From the NCBI GenBank assembly GCA_938002965.1, contig CALKZY010000037.1, positions 1-64,000 of the forward strand: DNA of 64,000 nucleotides. The letters run 5' to 3'. A program made the translations under genes and the position numbers. How positions within the stretch are numbered: the stretch's first letter is position 1; each line of letters begins with the position of its first letter. Positions 24,893 to 34,223 of this stretch are shown here, one piece after another. This DNA is from an uncultured Acidimicrobiales bacterium. Its GTDB lineage: Bacteria > Actinomycetota > Acidimicrobiia > Acidimicrobiales > SZUA-35. A model generated the notes under the pieces. The model did not search any database and had not been told where the DNA came from. It saw nothing but the letters and a program-made list of their open reading frames with translations.

Positions 24893-25558
24893 TCATTCCG
24901 GGGTGACACCGAAATCGAAGTCTGGGGGAAACGCACTGAGGTCGAGATCGTTTTCGTCGACCTTTTCTTGCTTCGGTCCGACCAGCAGTCGAGAGGCCAG
25001 CAGCCCACCGATCATGCCGAACAGGTGGCCTTCCCATGAGATGCCGTCTTGAGGTACAAGTCCGACGATCAACCCGTAGTACAGGAAGATGGCAACCAGA
25101 GCTGGGGCAACGGCAATCGGTCGGCGTTCAAAGAGGCCCGCCCCCAGGAGGGCCCCAAAGTATCCGAAGATTACCCCGCTGGCGCCAATGTGATTTCCCG
25201 ATCCACCCAACAACCAGGTAAGTCCGCCGCCAACGACGATGGCTACAACTGTAACCGTAAGCCAGCGGCCCCTGCCTCGTAGCCCCACCAGGCCTCCGAG
25301 GAAGGCCAGGGGAGCGGTGTTGGACAGGACGTGACCCCAGTCGCTGTGCAGGAACGGGGCCCAAAGGATGCCGTCGAGACCTTCTCGTTCACGAGGCAGA
25401 ATGCCGCCGCGTTGAAGGTTGCTTCCCAGGAGGAATGTGTCGACGATTTCGATTGTCCAGATCAGCACGATGTAGGCCGCCACCATAGCGAAAGCCGAGG
25501 AGCCGATTCCGCCTACGATGCGACCGGCAAAGGATCGCTGCTCATCAACTTGAGCCAT
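24893..25558 (-). CDS. Rhomboid-family intramembrane serine protease
   Basis: This polytopic membrane protein of about 221 residues cleaves transmembrane segments within the membrane. It shows the HSDWGHVLSNTAPLAFLG segment in the position of the rhomboid H-x3-N region, the nucleophile in HIGASGVIFGYFGALLG (GASG) and the catalytic His in WEGHLFGMIGGLLASR. The C-terminal tail is acidic and cytoplasmic. The ATG at 25558 was chosen; one at 25576 would add six residues. It lies 40 bases upstream of the flavoprotein operon's last start, in the opposite half of a region divergent from the MFS transporter. Confidence 0.88.
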   Translation of the reverse strand: MAQVDEQRSFAGRIVGGIGSSAFAMVAAYIVLIWTIEIVDTFLLGSNLQRGGILPREREGLDGILWAPFLHSDWGHVLSNTAPLAFLGGLVGLRGRGRWLTVTVVAIVVGGGLTWLLGGSGNHIGASGVIFGYFGALLGAGLFERRPIAVAPALVAIFLYYGLIVGLVPQDGISWEGHLFGMIGGLLASRLLVGPKQEKVDENDLDLSAFPPDFDFGVTPE

Positions 25559-25641
25559 ACCTCCAGTATCGTGCATGGCCGAGCCAACGGCTAGTCACTG
25601 CTTGAAGTCTGTACCGTTGGCTGCCATGTCTGCAGGCACTG

Positions 25642-26943
25642 GTGACTGAAGCCAAGCGAGTCGAATCAGCCGATCATTTCACAGATCAATCGAACGGCCG
25701 ATCCTCCGATCAATCGAAACAGGTCGGTCGAGGTGAACTGCTGGCCATGGTGTCGGCCATGATGGCGTTCATGGCTATGGGCGTCGATGTGATGCTCCCA
25801 GCTTTTGGTGACATTCGTGAGGCGTACGGGCTGGCCGAGTCATCGCCGGAAACGACCAGAGTGGTCACCTTCTATTTCTTCGGCGTGGCCTTCGGGCACT
25901 TGTTCTACGGCCCGTTGGCTGACCGGCTGGGCCGTAAGCCCACGCTGATGATTGGCACCGCTATCTATCTGGCCGGTGTGGTGATGTCCACGCTGGCTCC
26001 CACCTTTGCGGTGCTGTTGGCCGGTCGTGTTGTGTGGGGGATTGGCGCGGCCGGTGCTCGGGTTGTCGCCATGTCGATTGTTCGAGATGTGTTTGATGGT
26101 GAAGCCATGGCCAAAGCCATGTCTCAGGTGATGGCGGTGTTCCTCATCGTTCCGGTGATAGCGCCGTCAATGGGAGCCGGGTTGATGGCCCTGGGCCCGT
26201 GGCGCATCATCTTTTGGTTCTGTGCGGTGTTCGCAGTGGCTGTCTTGGTGTGGACGGTTCGCTTGACTGAAACGTTAGACCCTGCCGATCGGCGCCCACT
26301 AAACACTGCTGCCGTTGTCAGCGGTTACGTCCAGGTGGCCCGAACTCCGGTGACGTTCGGTTTCACCATGGCGGCTGTGTTCCTGCAGGCGGCGTTCACC
26401 GCTTACCTTTCCAGTGCCGAACTGCTGATGTCGGAAATCTTCGGGCGGAGTTCACAGTTTCCCGTGATCTTTGGAGCGGTCGCCATCTTCTTCGGGGTGG
26501 CGGCAGTGACCAACGGGCGGATTGTTGAGCGCCTGGGTGTCGACACTGTTTTGGTGCGGGGGTCGATAGCCGTTGTTGGACTCTCGCTGCTGTTGATGGC
26601 GGTGACCTTGGCTTTCGACGGTCGTCCTGGCTTTTGGCTGTTCATGCCCATGCTGGCCGTGACGTTGTCGTGTTTTGTGTTCCTCATGCCGAACTTGAAT
26701 TCGGCCGCTATGGAACCGTTGGGGGCAATCGCTGGCTCCGGGTCGGCTCTCACCGGCGGAGTCCGAATTGCCCTGGGGGCGTTTATCGGCGGCATCATTG
26801 GCGAGGCGGTGTCAACATCGCTCACCCCGCTCGTAGTTGGAATCGCTGTGATGTCAGCGTCGACGGCGGCCACTATTGCTTTGACTCGGGCCGGTGGAGT
26901 TAAGGGTCTGCGACAAGGCGCGGACCTAAACCCATTGGGTTGA
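25642..26943 (+). CDS. Bcr/CflA-type multidrug efflux MFS transporter
   Basis: This 433-residue protein has twelve hydrophobic segments. The first loop motif FGHLFYGPLADRLGRKPTLMIG corresponds to the MFS motif A, and GRVVWGIGAAGARVVAMSIVRDVFDGEAMAKAMS is the Bcr/CflA antiporter motif. It would export a drug or metabolite in exchange for protons. The frame opens with a GTG at 25642 and a polar 35-residue stretch; the ATG at 25747 before the first helix is the main alternative. Divergent from the rhomboid gene. Confidence 0.9.
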   Translation: MTEAKRVESADHFTDQSNGRSSDQSKQVGRGELLAMVSAMMAFMAMGVDVMLPAFGDIREAYGLAESSPETTRVVTFYFFGVAFGHLFYGPLADRLGRKPTLMIGTAIYLAGVVMSTLAPTFAVLLAGRVVWGIGAAGARVVAMSIVRDVFDGEAMAKAMSQVMAVFLIVPVIAPSMGAGLMALGPWRIIFWFCAVFAVAVLVWTVRLTETLDPADRRPLNTAAVVSGYVQVARTPVTFGFTMAAVFLQAAFTAYLSSAELLMSEIFGRSSQFPVIFGAVAIFFGVAAVTNGRIVERLGVDTVLVRGSIAVVGLSLLLMAVTLAFDGRPGFWLFMPMLAVTLSCFVFLMPNLNSAAMEPLGAIAGSGSALTGGVRIALGAFIGGIIGEAVSTSLTPLVVGIAVMSASTAATIALTRAGGVKGLRQGADLNPLG

Positions 26944-27034
26944 TCATCCCGTTCAGCGGGAGGGTAGTTGGGCGCAGTCGTCGGTCAATTCAACGATGGC
27001 CCGCCCAGACCCACGACCGGTACTTTGGCGGTAC

Positions 27035-28039
27035 ATGACGACGAACCACCGGTCACACCCCTTGGCTCCACAATCCTCGGTGCCTAGCTCGAAGTCCCGG
27101 GGGGCGAAAGCGCTGTCGGCAGCCGTGGCAGCCTGCGCCGTGTTGACCTTGGGTCCGGCTGTCGCCGGTGCCAGTACCAGCGAGTACGACGGTCCTGCGG
27201 ATTCGTTGCCGCCGTCCATCCCGACCGGGGTGACCGTTACCAGCGCCGAGGAAGGCAAGTTGTTGGTGGACTGGGAGCCGTCGATCGATGACACCTCCGG
27301 GGTGCGCAGCTACCTGGTGTATGTCGACGGCGCCTACCGAACCTGGACCTACGACACCAAGGTTCATGTCACCGCCGGGTCGAGCAGCTCTATTCAGCTT
27401 CGAGCCACCGACTTCGCTGACAATCGCTCGGCCAAGACATCCAGCTACTCGCTCTCTGGTTCCGACAGCACAAACCCGACAACGCCAACCGGGCTGCAGT
27501 CCGAGAGGCTTGCCGACGGTCGTTACCGGCTGACGTGGACACCGTCGGAGGATGACAGTTCCGTGCGCAGCTATCTGGTGTACGTGAACGGTGCCTACAA
27601 GACTTGGAGCCCCGACGCCGAGACAGTACTGACGGTGCCGGCTGGCGGCCGGTGGAACGTTGAAGTTCGAGCCGTGGACAGCTCAGGCAACCGCAGCGAC
27701 AAGTCGGACACCTTGGTGGTCGGTGACACCCCGAAGGATGTGACACCGCCGACGGCACCTACCGATGTGACGCTCATCGGCGCTCGGGTCTTTGAAAACA
27801 GCCAGTCCTGGTGGATCAGGTGGACCCCAGCCACCGATGACAGCGGCGTTAACAAGTACGAGTTCTACGTCAACGGCAAGTTCCGCAGTTCGTTCAGCGC
27901 ACTTGCCGATACCGACCGCCAGTTCGTGTCCGTCACCAACACCGAACTTGAAGGCGAGTCGGTGCTCATCGAGATCAGGGCGGTCGACATCCACGGCAAT
28001 GTAGGTCCTGCCGGTCGCCTTGAGGTTGAACCAACGTAG
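27035..28039 (+). CDS. Secreted protein with three fibronectin type III domains
   Basis: This 334-residue protein has a signal peptide (ALSAAVAACAVLTLGPAVAGA) and three FN3-like domains. The first two are close copies (GVRSYLVYVDGAYRTW and SVRSYLVYVNGAYKTW); the third reads GVNKYEFYVNGKF. Domain boundaries are marked by PPSIPTGVTV, PTTPTGLQSE and PPTAPTDVTL. No catalytic domain is present, so it is probably an adhesion or surface-structure protein. The ATG at 27035 was chosen over a frame opening at 26996 because it places the signal peptide near the start. It is followed by a convergent dehydrogenase gene. Confidence 0.85.
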   Translation: MTTNHRSHPLAPQSSVPSSKSRGAKALSAAVAACAVLTLGPAVAGASTSEYDGPADSLPPSIPTGVTVTSAEEGKLLVDWEPSIDDTSGVRSYLVYVDGAYRTWTYDTKVHVTAGSSSSIQLRATDFADNRSAKTSSYSLSGSDSTNPTTPTGLQSERLADGRYRLTWTPSEDDSSVRSYLVYVNGAYKTWSPDAETVLTVPAGGRWNVEVRAVDSSGNRSDKSDTLVVGDTPKDVTPPTAPTDVTLIGARVFENSQSWWIRWTPATDDSGVNKYEFYVNGKFRSSFSALADTDRQFVSVTNTELEGESVLIEIRAVDIHGNVGPAGRLEVEPT

Positions 28040-28055
28040 GACGATGTGAGACGGT

Positions 28056-29000
28056 CTAGGAGTCTCGCTGCTCTCGGTAGCGGCGAACGATGACAGTTGC
28101 ATCCATGCGGTTGTCACCGGCTTGTTGTGAATCCGACAAGTACCCGTGAGTCATCGACGTGAGCGGCGTTTTGGCTCCGAGCCGTTGAGCTTCGTCGTCG
28201 ACCAGGCCAAGGTCTTTGGCCATCCAATCGACGGCGAAACCGAAGTCGAACTCGTCGGACACCATGGTCTCACCCCGGTTGGACAGATACCACGATCCGG
28301 CTGCTCCCTGGGTTACAGCCTGGAGTACCAGGTTCATGTCGAGTCCGGCTTGCTCGCCGAACGCGATGGCTTCGGCCGCTCCCTGGATGGCTCCGGCGCA
28401 CAGAATCTGGTTGACCATCTTGGTGGTCTGTCCGGCACCAGCCGGTCCTACCAGCGTGATGGCCTTGGCGTAGGAGTCGATAATCGGTTGAGCGGAGTCG
28501 AAGTGGCCTTGGTCGCCTCCGCACATGACGCTGAGTTGTCCGGCTTCGGCTCCGGCTTGGCCGCCGGAGATGGGGGCGTCCACGAACCCCACGTTCACTG
28601 CCGCGCATGCTTCGGCCAGCTCCCGGGCCAGGTTGGCTGACGCAGTGGTGTGATCGACAACAACTGCGCCCTGTCCCATAGCACTCAAAGCACCGTCGGC
28701 CTTCAGATCTGATGGCGAACCACCGTGGCCGTAGAGAACCTGGCGGACATCGTCGTCTCCGCCGACGCAAATCAGAACCACTTCAGCCCCGGCGGCTGCT
28801 TCGGCCGGTGTGGCACAGGCAGTGCCACTGCCACCGCCAGCAGACTGAGCGTTTTCCGCCGCCCACTTCTCGACCTTGGCCGTTGTGCGGTTGAACACTT
28901 GGACGTTGTGGCCGGCGGTAACGAGATGTCCGGCCATGGGGTAGCCCATGTTGCCCAGTCCGATGAATGCGCAGGTTTTGGAGTCGCTGGAAGCAGTCAT
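28056..29000 (-). CDS. 3-hydroxyisobutyrate-dehydrogenase-family NAD(P) oxidoreductase
   Basis: This 314-residue enzyme oxidises a beta-hydroxyacid. It shows the N-terminal Rossmann motif AFIGLGNMGYPMAGHLVTAGHNV, the substrate-binding DAPISGGQAGAEAG, and the catalytic lysine region GAGQTTKMVNQILCAG. A small insertion after the second strand (SAGGGSGTACAT) is unusual. Such enzymes act in valine catabolism or on other hydroxyacids such as tartronate semialdehyde; no valine-catabolic neighbours are seen, so the substrate is open. Confidence 0.9.
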   Translation of the reverse strand: MTASSDSKTCAFIGLGNMGYPMAGHLVTAGHNVQVFNRTTAKVEKWAAENAQSAGGGSGTACATPAEAAAGAEVVLICVGGDDDVRQVLYGHGGSPSDLKADGALSAMGQGAVVVDHTTASANLARELAEACAAVNVGFVDAPISGGQAGAEAGQLSVMCGGDQGHFDSAQPIIDSYAKAITLVGPAGAGQTTKMVNQILCAGAIQGAAEAIAFGEQAGLDMNLVLQAVTQGAAGSWYLSNRGETMVSDEFDFGFAVDWMAKDLGLVDDEAQRLGAKTPLTSMTHGYLSDSQQAGDNRMDATVIVRRYREQRDS

Positions 29001-29063
29001 GGTTCTACTCTATGGGCGCCTCTCTGGGCCCGGGCCGACGTTAGGCGCCACAGGTATCGCCGT

Positions 29064-29900
29064 CTACTCGTCTTCGGTCGCAACCTCAACGACGTCTCCA
29101 TCGATCTCGATGTCATCGAATACACCGGCGTCGGCTGCCGGGTTGCCAACGGCCTGAGCGGGGATGGCGGGCGGCGGCTCACCACAGTCGGAACGGACCC
29201 AGAACGACATCGACTGTTGGTGGGCCCCGTCAGATCCTTCGACGCTGGCGTCGAGGCGGAACTGATGGCCGCGTTCGTCACGGGCCCCTTCGGGGGTCCC
29301 GACAATTACGAGTAGCTGCCGGTCGAGATCGCCGGGTTCGTTGCCGCCGTCAGCTTGGAGTTCGGCGGCGACGGTTGCGATACCAGATTCCCCGACATCG
29401 GGGTCGTGGATGATCGGGAGAGTTGGGTCGGGATCGGCGGCACCCGACACGGTAGTGAACCTGGCCGGCACCTCATCGTCGGCGCCTGGTCTGCTGGTGA
29501 GCCTCAGCACCAGCTCTTGCTCGGCCAGGTTCGTATCAAAACCGAATGCGTCGACCACGAACCCGCAACCGGCCACGCTTGGCTCGGTTTCAGAGGCTGT
29601 CCCGTAGTCTCCATCGACCACCGTGCCGTCGAGACGGATGCCCTTCAACGGCCCCAGGTCGTCTGCATCGGCTGATGACTCCGAACCTGACCCGGCGGCG
29701 GTCATTTCGGCGCCGGAGTTGTCCCCGCTCGATGTTTCCTGGCCGCTCGGCTCATCGCTGAACGGCAACTCGGACGGCTCCGGGCTGGCGCCACAGGCGG
29801 CGAAGAGCAGGCAAGCGGCAGTGGCGAATGCAGCACTGCTGGTTGCGCGCCTCACCGAACCTCTACTCCGTCCGAACGCACTCTGATCAAAACGACGCAT
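29064..29900 (-). CDS. Lipoprotein of unknown function
   Basis: The 278-residue product starts at the ATG at 29900, giving a basic N-region and lipobox LLFAAC. An acidic Ser/Glu linker of about 60 residues leads to a mainly beta domain of about 190 residues with two cysteines (VAGCGFVVD, RSDCGEPP), with GIRLDGTVVDGDYGTAS and DLDRQLLVIVGTPEGARDERGHQFRLDASV. No family is recognised. The frame opens further upstream (to 30029), but those residues lack a signal peptide. It is divergent from the large repeat protein, with about 160 bases between starts. Confidence 0.65.
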   Translation of the reverse strand: MRRFDQSAFGRSRGSVRRATSSAAFATAACLLFAACGASPEPSELPFSDEPSGQETSSGDNSGAEMTAAGSGSESSADADDLGPLKGIRLDGTVVDGDYGTASETEPSVAGCGFVVDAFGFDTNLAEQELVLRLTSRPGADDEVPARFTTVSGAADPDPTLPIIHDPDVGESGIATVAAELQADGGNEPGDLDRQLLVIVGTPEGARDERGHQFRLDASVEGSDGAHQQSMSFWVRSDCGEPPPAIPAQAVGNPAADAGVFDDIEIDGDVVEVATEDE

Positions 29901-30059
29901 GCCACTGCATCGACCCCGATGGCCTGAACTTGAACCGCGGGCCGCGGCACGGGGAGATAGGGGCTCAAGGTTTTTCCACCGATAGTCGATAGCCGCTGCG
30001 TGATCACGCTTCCAACCAACTCGCCCCATCCCGGTTACCGCCGACGGATGCCGGGCGTT

Positions 30060-32378
30060 ATGACACGACTCGTCGGCATTCTCGTAATCGGGATTGCGTT
30101 TCTCTTCGCCTGGGCGCCGGGAGTTTCAGCTCAAACCTCGCCCACTGGAACAACGGTCGACGACGCCATCTGCGTGGTGGTGACCAGTGAGAATCCAACC
30201 GTCGGTGAACCAGCAGCGGTCTACTTCGACTTCGCAGCTGCGCCCTATAGCGGCCAGGAGGGCAATGAAGTTTACGTGTACGGCGGCGAAAGCTACCTGA
30301 ACCAGGGCACTCCGTCGACCGGCGACAGCGTTGCCATCGCCCTTGAAGCCGACGCCTTCGACAACGACGGCACGGTCGCTGTTTCCTTCTACACCGAGGG
30401 CGACTTCGATCGCTACGACTGCACGCCAACGGTGACCGACTCGGCTGCGCCGCTGTGCACAGTAACCACTGATGCCACCGTGGCTGACCGCGAACACGCT
30501 GTGATCGACTTCGACTTCTCCGACCAGCGACTGAGCGCCCTGGAAGGCGGCTTCGTCTACATCTTCAGCGGTGGACAGTACGCAACCCATGGTGAACCGG
30601 TACAGGGAGAGAGATTCTCCGTGGTTCTGCCTGACGGCACAGTCGAGGCTGACGGCTCCGTCTCGATCGTCGTCCAAACCGACTGGCCTCGCATGACAAT
30701 CCCCTGTTCGTTGCAGACGGTGACGCCGGATCAGCCACTGTGTGTGGTCACACTGGACACGACACCTTCCGACGGCGAAGCAGCGATCGTAACCTACAAC
30801 TTCGACAGCCCTCTCTACGCTGCCAACGACGGCAAGCAGGTTGTCATGTACAGCGGGGAAACCTACGCCTCACACACGGTGGCAACGACCGGGACCGTCA
30901 GTCGATTCCGTGTCCCTAACGGCGCAGTTCAAACCGACGGTTCGGTCAGCTTCCGGGTGCAGACAAGCGAACCCTACGCTTGGGCCGCATGTCAGGTTGA
31001 ACAGCTGGACGCCCAGCCAACCTGCACGGTGACGACCGATACCACCCCGACCGCAGGCGAGCGTGTCATGGTCGAGTTCGACTTCAGCGATCCCAGGGTG
31101 AATGCCACCCCAGGTCAGGTCGCCTACATCTACGGCGACACCATGTACGCGGGCTACGCCTTTCCCCGTGACGGTGATGTCGTGACGGTGACCGTGCCTG
31201 ACGATGCGATATTGGAGGACGGCGAGGTGAGCATGCGCGTGCTGCTCTCCGAGCACTGGGCCTGGAGCGACTGTGATTCAGAGACCGTCGAACCCGGCTA
31301 CCTGTGCACTGTCGATGCCGGACCTGACCCCCAGGACGGCGACACTGCCGTGATCAGCTTTGATTTCACCGAGGCGTTCTACGCTTCCTCCGATCAGGGC
31401 AATGTCTACATGTTCAGCGGCGAACGCTACTTGGGCGACAGCCGCCCCACGACTGGATCGACCATCGACATTGACCTGCCCGAGGGCTCGGTGAACCCGG
31501 ACGGCTCGGTCCGCATCAGCGCCCGCACATCGACGCCGGTGGCGTGGTCGGAGTGCTTCTCGCCCGCTACCAGGGAGGCGCCGGAGCCCGTCGTTGAGCC
31601 GACAACAGCAACTACGGCCCCGGCAACGACAACCTCGACAACGGCCGCCCCGGACGACAGTCCGGAGACAACCTCGACCGAGTCAACCACTGAGTCAACC
31701 AGCGAGTCCGAAGAGCAGGCATCCTCGGATCCCAAAACCCACGAGATCCCCGATGCCGGACTTGGTGAAGGGGCAGCCTGCCAGGCCACCATCGCCGAAA
31801 ATATGCTGCCTCGAGCTGCCATTGAGCCAGACCTGGTGACCGAACCCACCCAGGCGTACACCGCTTCGTTCTCGACAGACGACGGCATGTTCAAGATCTT
31901 GTCCGGTTCGTGGTCGGTGAGCGATGGCATTTACAAGCAGCACAACAACTGCGGCTATGACTACACCGCCCTGCTCCGGACTCGACCGCTCGCCAACTAT
32001 CGCTTCGAGGCGACGTTCGCCGCCATGGAAGGTGTGAATCAGGGCGGCATGATCCTCGGTCTGGCCTCGGAGGACTCCCGCAGCGGAGCGGCCGTCGTCG
32101 ACCTTAGCGATGGTGGCGATGAGCTCCGATGGGGCTACTACAACGAGGTTGGCGTCTACCAGCAGCTCGGCTCGTCTTCCATCAACGGTCCTGGGCCAGG
32201 TGAATGGGTGCGCCTCAAGGCCGACGTCGTAGACGGCATCATCAAGATCGAGCTGAACGGTGTGACTATCACGGAATTCGCTCACGACAATACGGCTGGC
32301 CACGTTGGTCTTGTCTCTTCGGTATCGGTCGTCGGCTTCGACGACGTCACCCTGACCGCTCTTCCCTCAGAGCAGTGA
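30060..32378 (+). CDS. Large secreted protein with five Cys-framed repeats and a LamG-like C-terminal domain
   Basis: The 772-residue protein has a signal peptide (cleavage likely GVSA-QT), five tandem repeats of about 93-95 residues (residues ~35-500) and, after a Thr/Ser linker, a concanavalin/LamG-like domain (about residues 598-772). Each repeat opens with C(V/T)V, contains a VxFDF-type strand, a (V/A)Y(I/V)(Y/F)(S/G)G(E/D)xY segment, a D-G-S/E-V strand and closes with a second Cys, so each is likely one disulfide-locked beta domain. Other starts are GTG 30000 and ATG 30048. Its stop overlaps the GTG of the next gene (GTGA), so the two are coupled. Binding or adhesion outside the cell is likely; ligand unknown. 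Confidence 0.78.
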   Translation: MTRLVGILVIGIAFLFAWAPGVSAQTSPTGTTVDDAICVVVTSENPTVGEPAAVYFDFAAAPYSGQEGNEVYVYGGESYLNQGTPSTGDSVAIALEADAFDNDGTVAVSFYTEGDFDRYDCTPTVTDSAAPLCTVTTDATVADREHAVIDFDFSDQRLSALEGGFVYIFSGGQYATHGEPVQGERFSVVLPDGTVEADGSVSIVVQTDWPRMTIPCSLQTVTPDQPLCVVTLDTTPSDGEAAIVTYNFDSPLYAANDGKQVVMYSGETYASHTVATTGTVSRFRVPNGAVQTDGSVSFRVQTSEPYAWAACQVEQLDAQPTCTVTTDTTPTAGERVMVEFDFSDPRVNATPGQVAYIYGDTMYAGYAFPRDGDVVTVTVPDDAILEDGEVSMRVLLSEHWAWSDCDSETVEPGYLCTVDAGPDPQDGDTAVISFDFTEAFYASSDQGNVYMFSGERYLGDSRPTTGSTIDIDLPEGSVNPDGSVRISARTSTPVAWSECFSPATREAPEPVVEPTTATTAPATTTSTTAAPDDSPETTSTESTTESTSESEEQASSDPKTHEIPDAGLGEGAACQATIAENMLPRAAIEPDLVTEPTQAYTASFSTDDGMFKILSGSWSVSDGIYKQHNNCGYDYTALLRTRPLANYRFEATFAAMEGVNQGGMILGLASEDSRSGAAVVDLSDGGDELRWGYYNEVGVYQQLGSSSINGPGPGEWVRLKADVVDGIIKIELNGVTITEFAHDNTAGHVGLVSSVSVVGFDDVTLTALPSEQ
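30165..31572 (+). repeat. Five coding repeats of about 280 bp
   Basis: These are the five Cys-framed protein repeats. Their protein similarity is clear (shared FDF, SGExY and DGSVS blocks), while the DNA is well diverged, so the duplications are old and kept by selection. Confidence 0.8.
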
Positions 32379-33049
32379 GGGCCAAGAGGCAATCTCGATT
32401 CTCTCAGTTTCCCTTCCTTCTTGGCGTCGTAGCAACTGCTGGCCTGATGGCGGTGGCGTCTGGTTGCAGTGTCGACCGAGGGGAGCTGGTCGAAAGCAAC
32501 TTCGTCGATGATCAGGAAGCTCCAACCGAGCTGGCGTTCATCGACGAGATCGATTCACAGGCGGCACAGGATGATGCGCTTGAAGGCTACGAACGGGTTT
32601 CTGTCGAGGTCGACGAGCCCGCCCTTTCGGTTCTCGATTTCACTGCCAAAGATGCCTTCTCCGACGACGATGTGAGCGGCCTCGAATTGCATAGTGATGG
32701 GCCGATGATCATTGCCTTTGTGACTCCGACCTGTCCGATCTGCGTTGAAGAGGGGCCGAAGCTGGCGGCATCGGCGTCGCTCAATCCCGCCATCCGCTAC
32801 GTCATCGCCCACAGCGGCGGAACGACGGAGCAGTACCAGGACTATGCCGATCGAACCGGTCTCGACAGCACGAACGTGACCCATCTGATCGATGGCCAGA
32901 CCGAACTGTGGTCGTGGTTCGGCGTCTTGGCCCAGCCCTCCTATGTTCTGGTCAATGCCGACGGTGCCCTGTTGTCGAGCGTCGGTGCCCTGCAGGATCA
33001 CGGACTCGCCAGAGCGGTTGAGCTACTGGCGGCCGACGGGGTGGACTAA
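32375..33049 (+). CDS. Thioredoxin-like (TlpA-type) lipoprotein
   Basis: This 224-residue lipoprotein has lipobox VASGC, a 70-residue tether and a thioredoxin-fold domain with active-site CPIC (in FVTPTCPICVEEGPKLA) and a cis-Pro region VLAQPSYVLVNADG. Such proteins reduce or oxidise disulfides outside the membrane. The GTG at 32375 overlaps the TGA stop of the repeat-protein gene (GTGA). As each repeat of that protein carries a cysteine pair, the lipoprotein may act on its disulfides (inference from coupling). Confidence 0.85.
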   Translation: MRAKRQSRFSQFPFLLGVVATAGLMAVASGCSVDRGELVESNFVDDQEAPTELAFIDEIDSQAAQDDALEGYERVSVEVDEPALSVLDFTAKDAFSDDDVSGLELHSDGPMIIAFVTPTCPICVEEGPKLAASASLNPAIRYVIAHSGGTTEQYQDYADRTGLDSTNVTHLIDGQTELWSWFGVLAQPSYVLVNADGALLSSVGALQDHGLARAVELLAADGVD

Positions 33050-33107
33050 TGACTCCACTGCCGCCGGGTGGAGGTGACCCGAGAGCGGGCCACCTTGCCG
33101 GCTACAA

Positions 33108-34187
33108 CTAGGCCGGTTGGCAGCCGTCACGCACCACGAGGACGACCTCTACGTCGTTGTTGAACGTGAAGTAGAGGGCTTCTTGAATCTGTGGTTGGCT
33201 GTCGGGTCCGGCCGTGACTTCTACCGGTAGGTAGGCGATCAGCAATGCGTCGTCAGGGTGGGTGTAGCTGGCTCCGCACAACGATGAGTCCGGGTCTCGC
33301 CAGGCCAGGGTGAGATCGTCAACCAAGTCCTGGCCGGTTGGTTGAACCGGGTAGATCACTACCGGCTCTTGGGGGAAGAAGCCTTCGTCGGGCAGGCTTT
33401 CCCGCCGAATGTCAGGCAGGGTGGTGGCTGCCTGCGGGGCGTCTTCTTCTGCAGTCTCGGCGGCGTCTTCCGCGAACTCCTGCTCGGCGTCGCCCACCGC
33501 GGCTTGCGTGCTGGCGGTCGGCTCGTCGGCCCCGACGGCGTTATCACCGGCGCCGGTGCTTAGCTCGGCCTCACTGTCTACCGCTCCTTCTTCCATGGCG
33601 TCTTCCGCCGTTTCCTCCAACATCGCTTCGCTGGCCCCGGCCATGTCGTCCGCCGCTTCGTCCATGGCCGCATCGTCAGCGTCGCTGTCGGCCGCAGGCT
33701 CTACAGTTTCGGCGGCATCGTCGGTACTGAGTCCGATTGCCGCCGAGTCACTCTCCGAACCTCCGCCGACCTGGGCGGCAACGAACACACCGCCGACCAG
33801 CAGAACCATGGCTCCGGCGGCTGCGGCCAGAAGGGACAGACGTTCGCCTCGTCGACTTCCTTCTGGGGCGTCTTGGGCTCTGCGACGACTGGTCAGATCA
33901 ATGACCGCACTGTCCGTCGAGTCCGACTCGCTTGGCGAAGGTGTTGTCTGCGACGCACTAGTTGGCTGCGAGTGATAGAGCCCGAGCGCAGCCGTCAACT
34001 GCTGTTCTTTCACCGCGGTTGATGGACCTAAGCCTGCGGCCGGGGCCGAAACGGTGTCCCGAACGGCGCGGAAGGTCTCGACCCGAGCCAGCAGTTCCGG
34101 GTCGCGCTCGACCAGGGCCACCTCTTGCGGGGTGGCCTCGCCGTCCAGGTATACGGACGCAAGGAGGTCGCGTTCTGCGTCGGTCAT
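33108..34187 (-). CDS. Membrane anti-sigma factor, RsmA-type position
   Basis: This 359-residue protein has an N-terminal cytoplasmic anti-sigma-like part (MTDAERDLLASVYLDGEATPQEVALVERDPELLARVETFRAVRD), one transmembrane helix at about residues 119-141, a long acidic Ala/Glu/Asp-rich stretch, and a C-terminal extracytoplasmic domain of about 90 residues with two cysteines. The typical zinc-binding HxxxCxxC is absent. It follows the sigma factor on the same strand, 36 bases apart, as rsmA follows sigM in mycobacteria. It would hold the sigma at the membrane until a signal releases it. Confidence 0.8.
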   Translation of the reverse strand: MTDAERDLLASVYLDGEATPQEVALVERDPELLARVETFRAVRDTVSAPAAGLGPSTAVKEQQLTAALGLYHSQPTSASQTTPSPSESDSTDSAVIDLTSRRRAQDAPEGSRRGERLSLLAAAAGAMVLLVGGVFVAAQVGGGSESDSAAIGLSTDDAAETVEPAADSDADDAAMDEAADDMAGASEAMLEETAEDAMEEGAVDSEAELSTGAGDNAVGADEPTASTQAAVGDAEQEFAEDAAETAEEDAPQAATTLPDIRRESLPDEGFFPQEPVVIYPVQPTGQDLVDDLTLAWRDPDSSLCGASYTHPDDALLIAYLPVEVTAGPDSQPQIQEALYFTFNNDVEVVLVVRDGCQPA

Positions 34188-34223
34188 CGAGGGTTGCTCA
34201 TTGGGTGTTGCCGCTGGTGAGGT

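Noticed and set aside
33409..33975. Plus-strand Ser/Ala-rich frame opposite the anti-sigma gene
   Set aside because: It mirrors the Ala/Glu-rich stretch of the anti-sigma and has no domain of its own.
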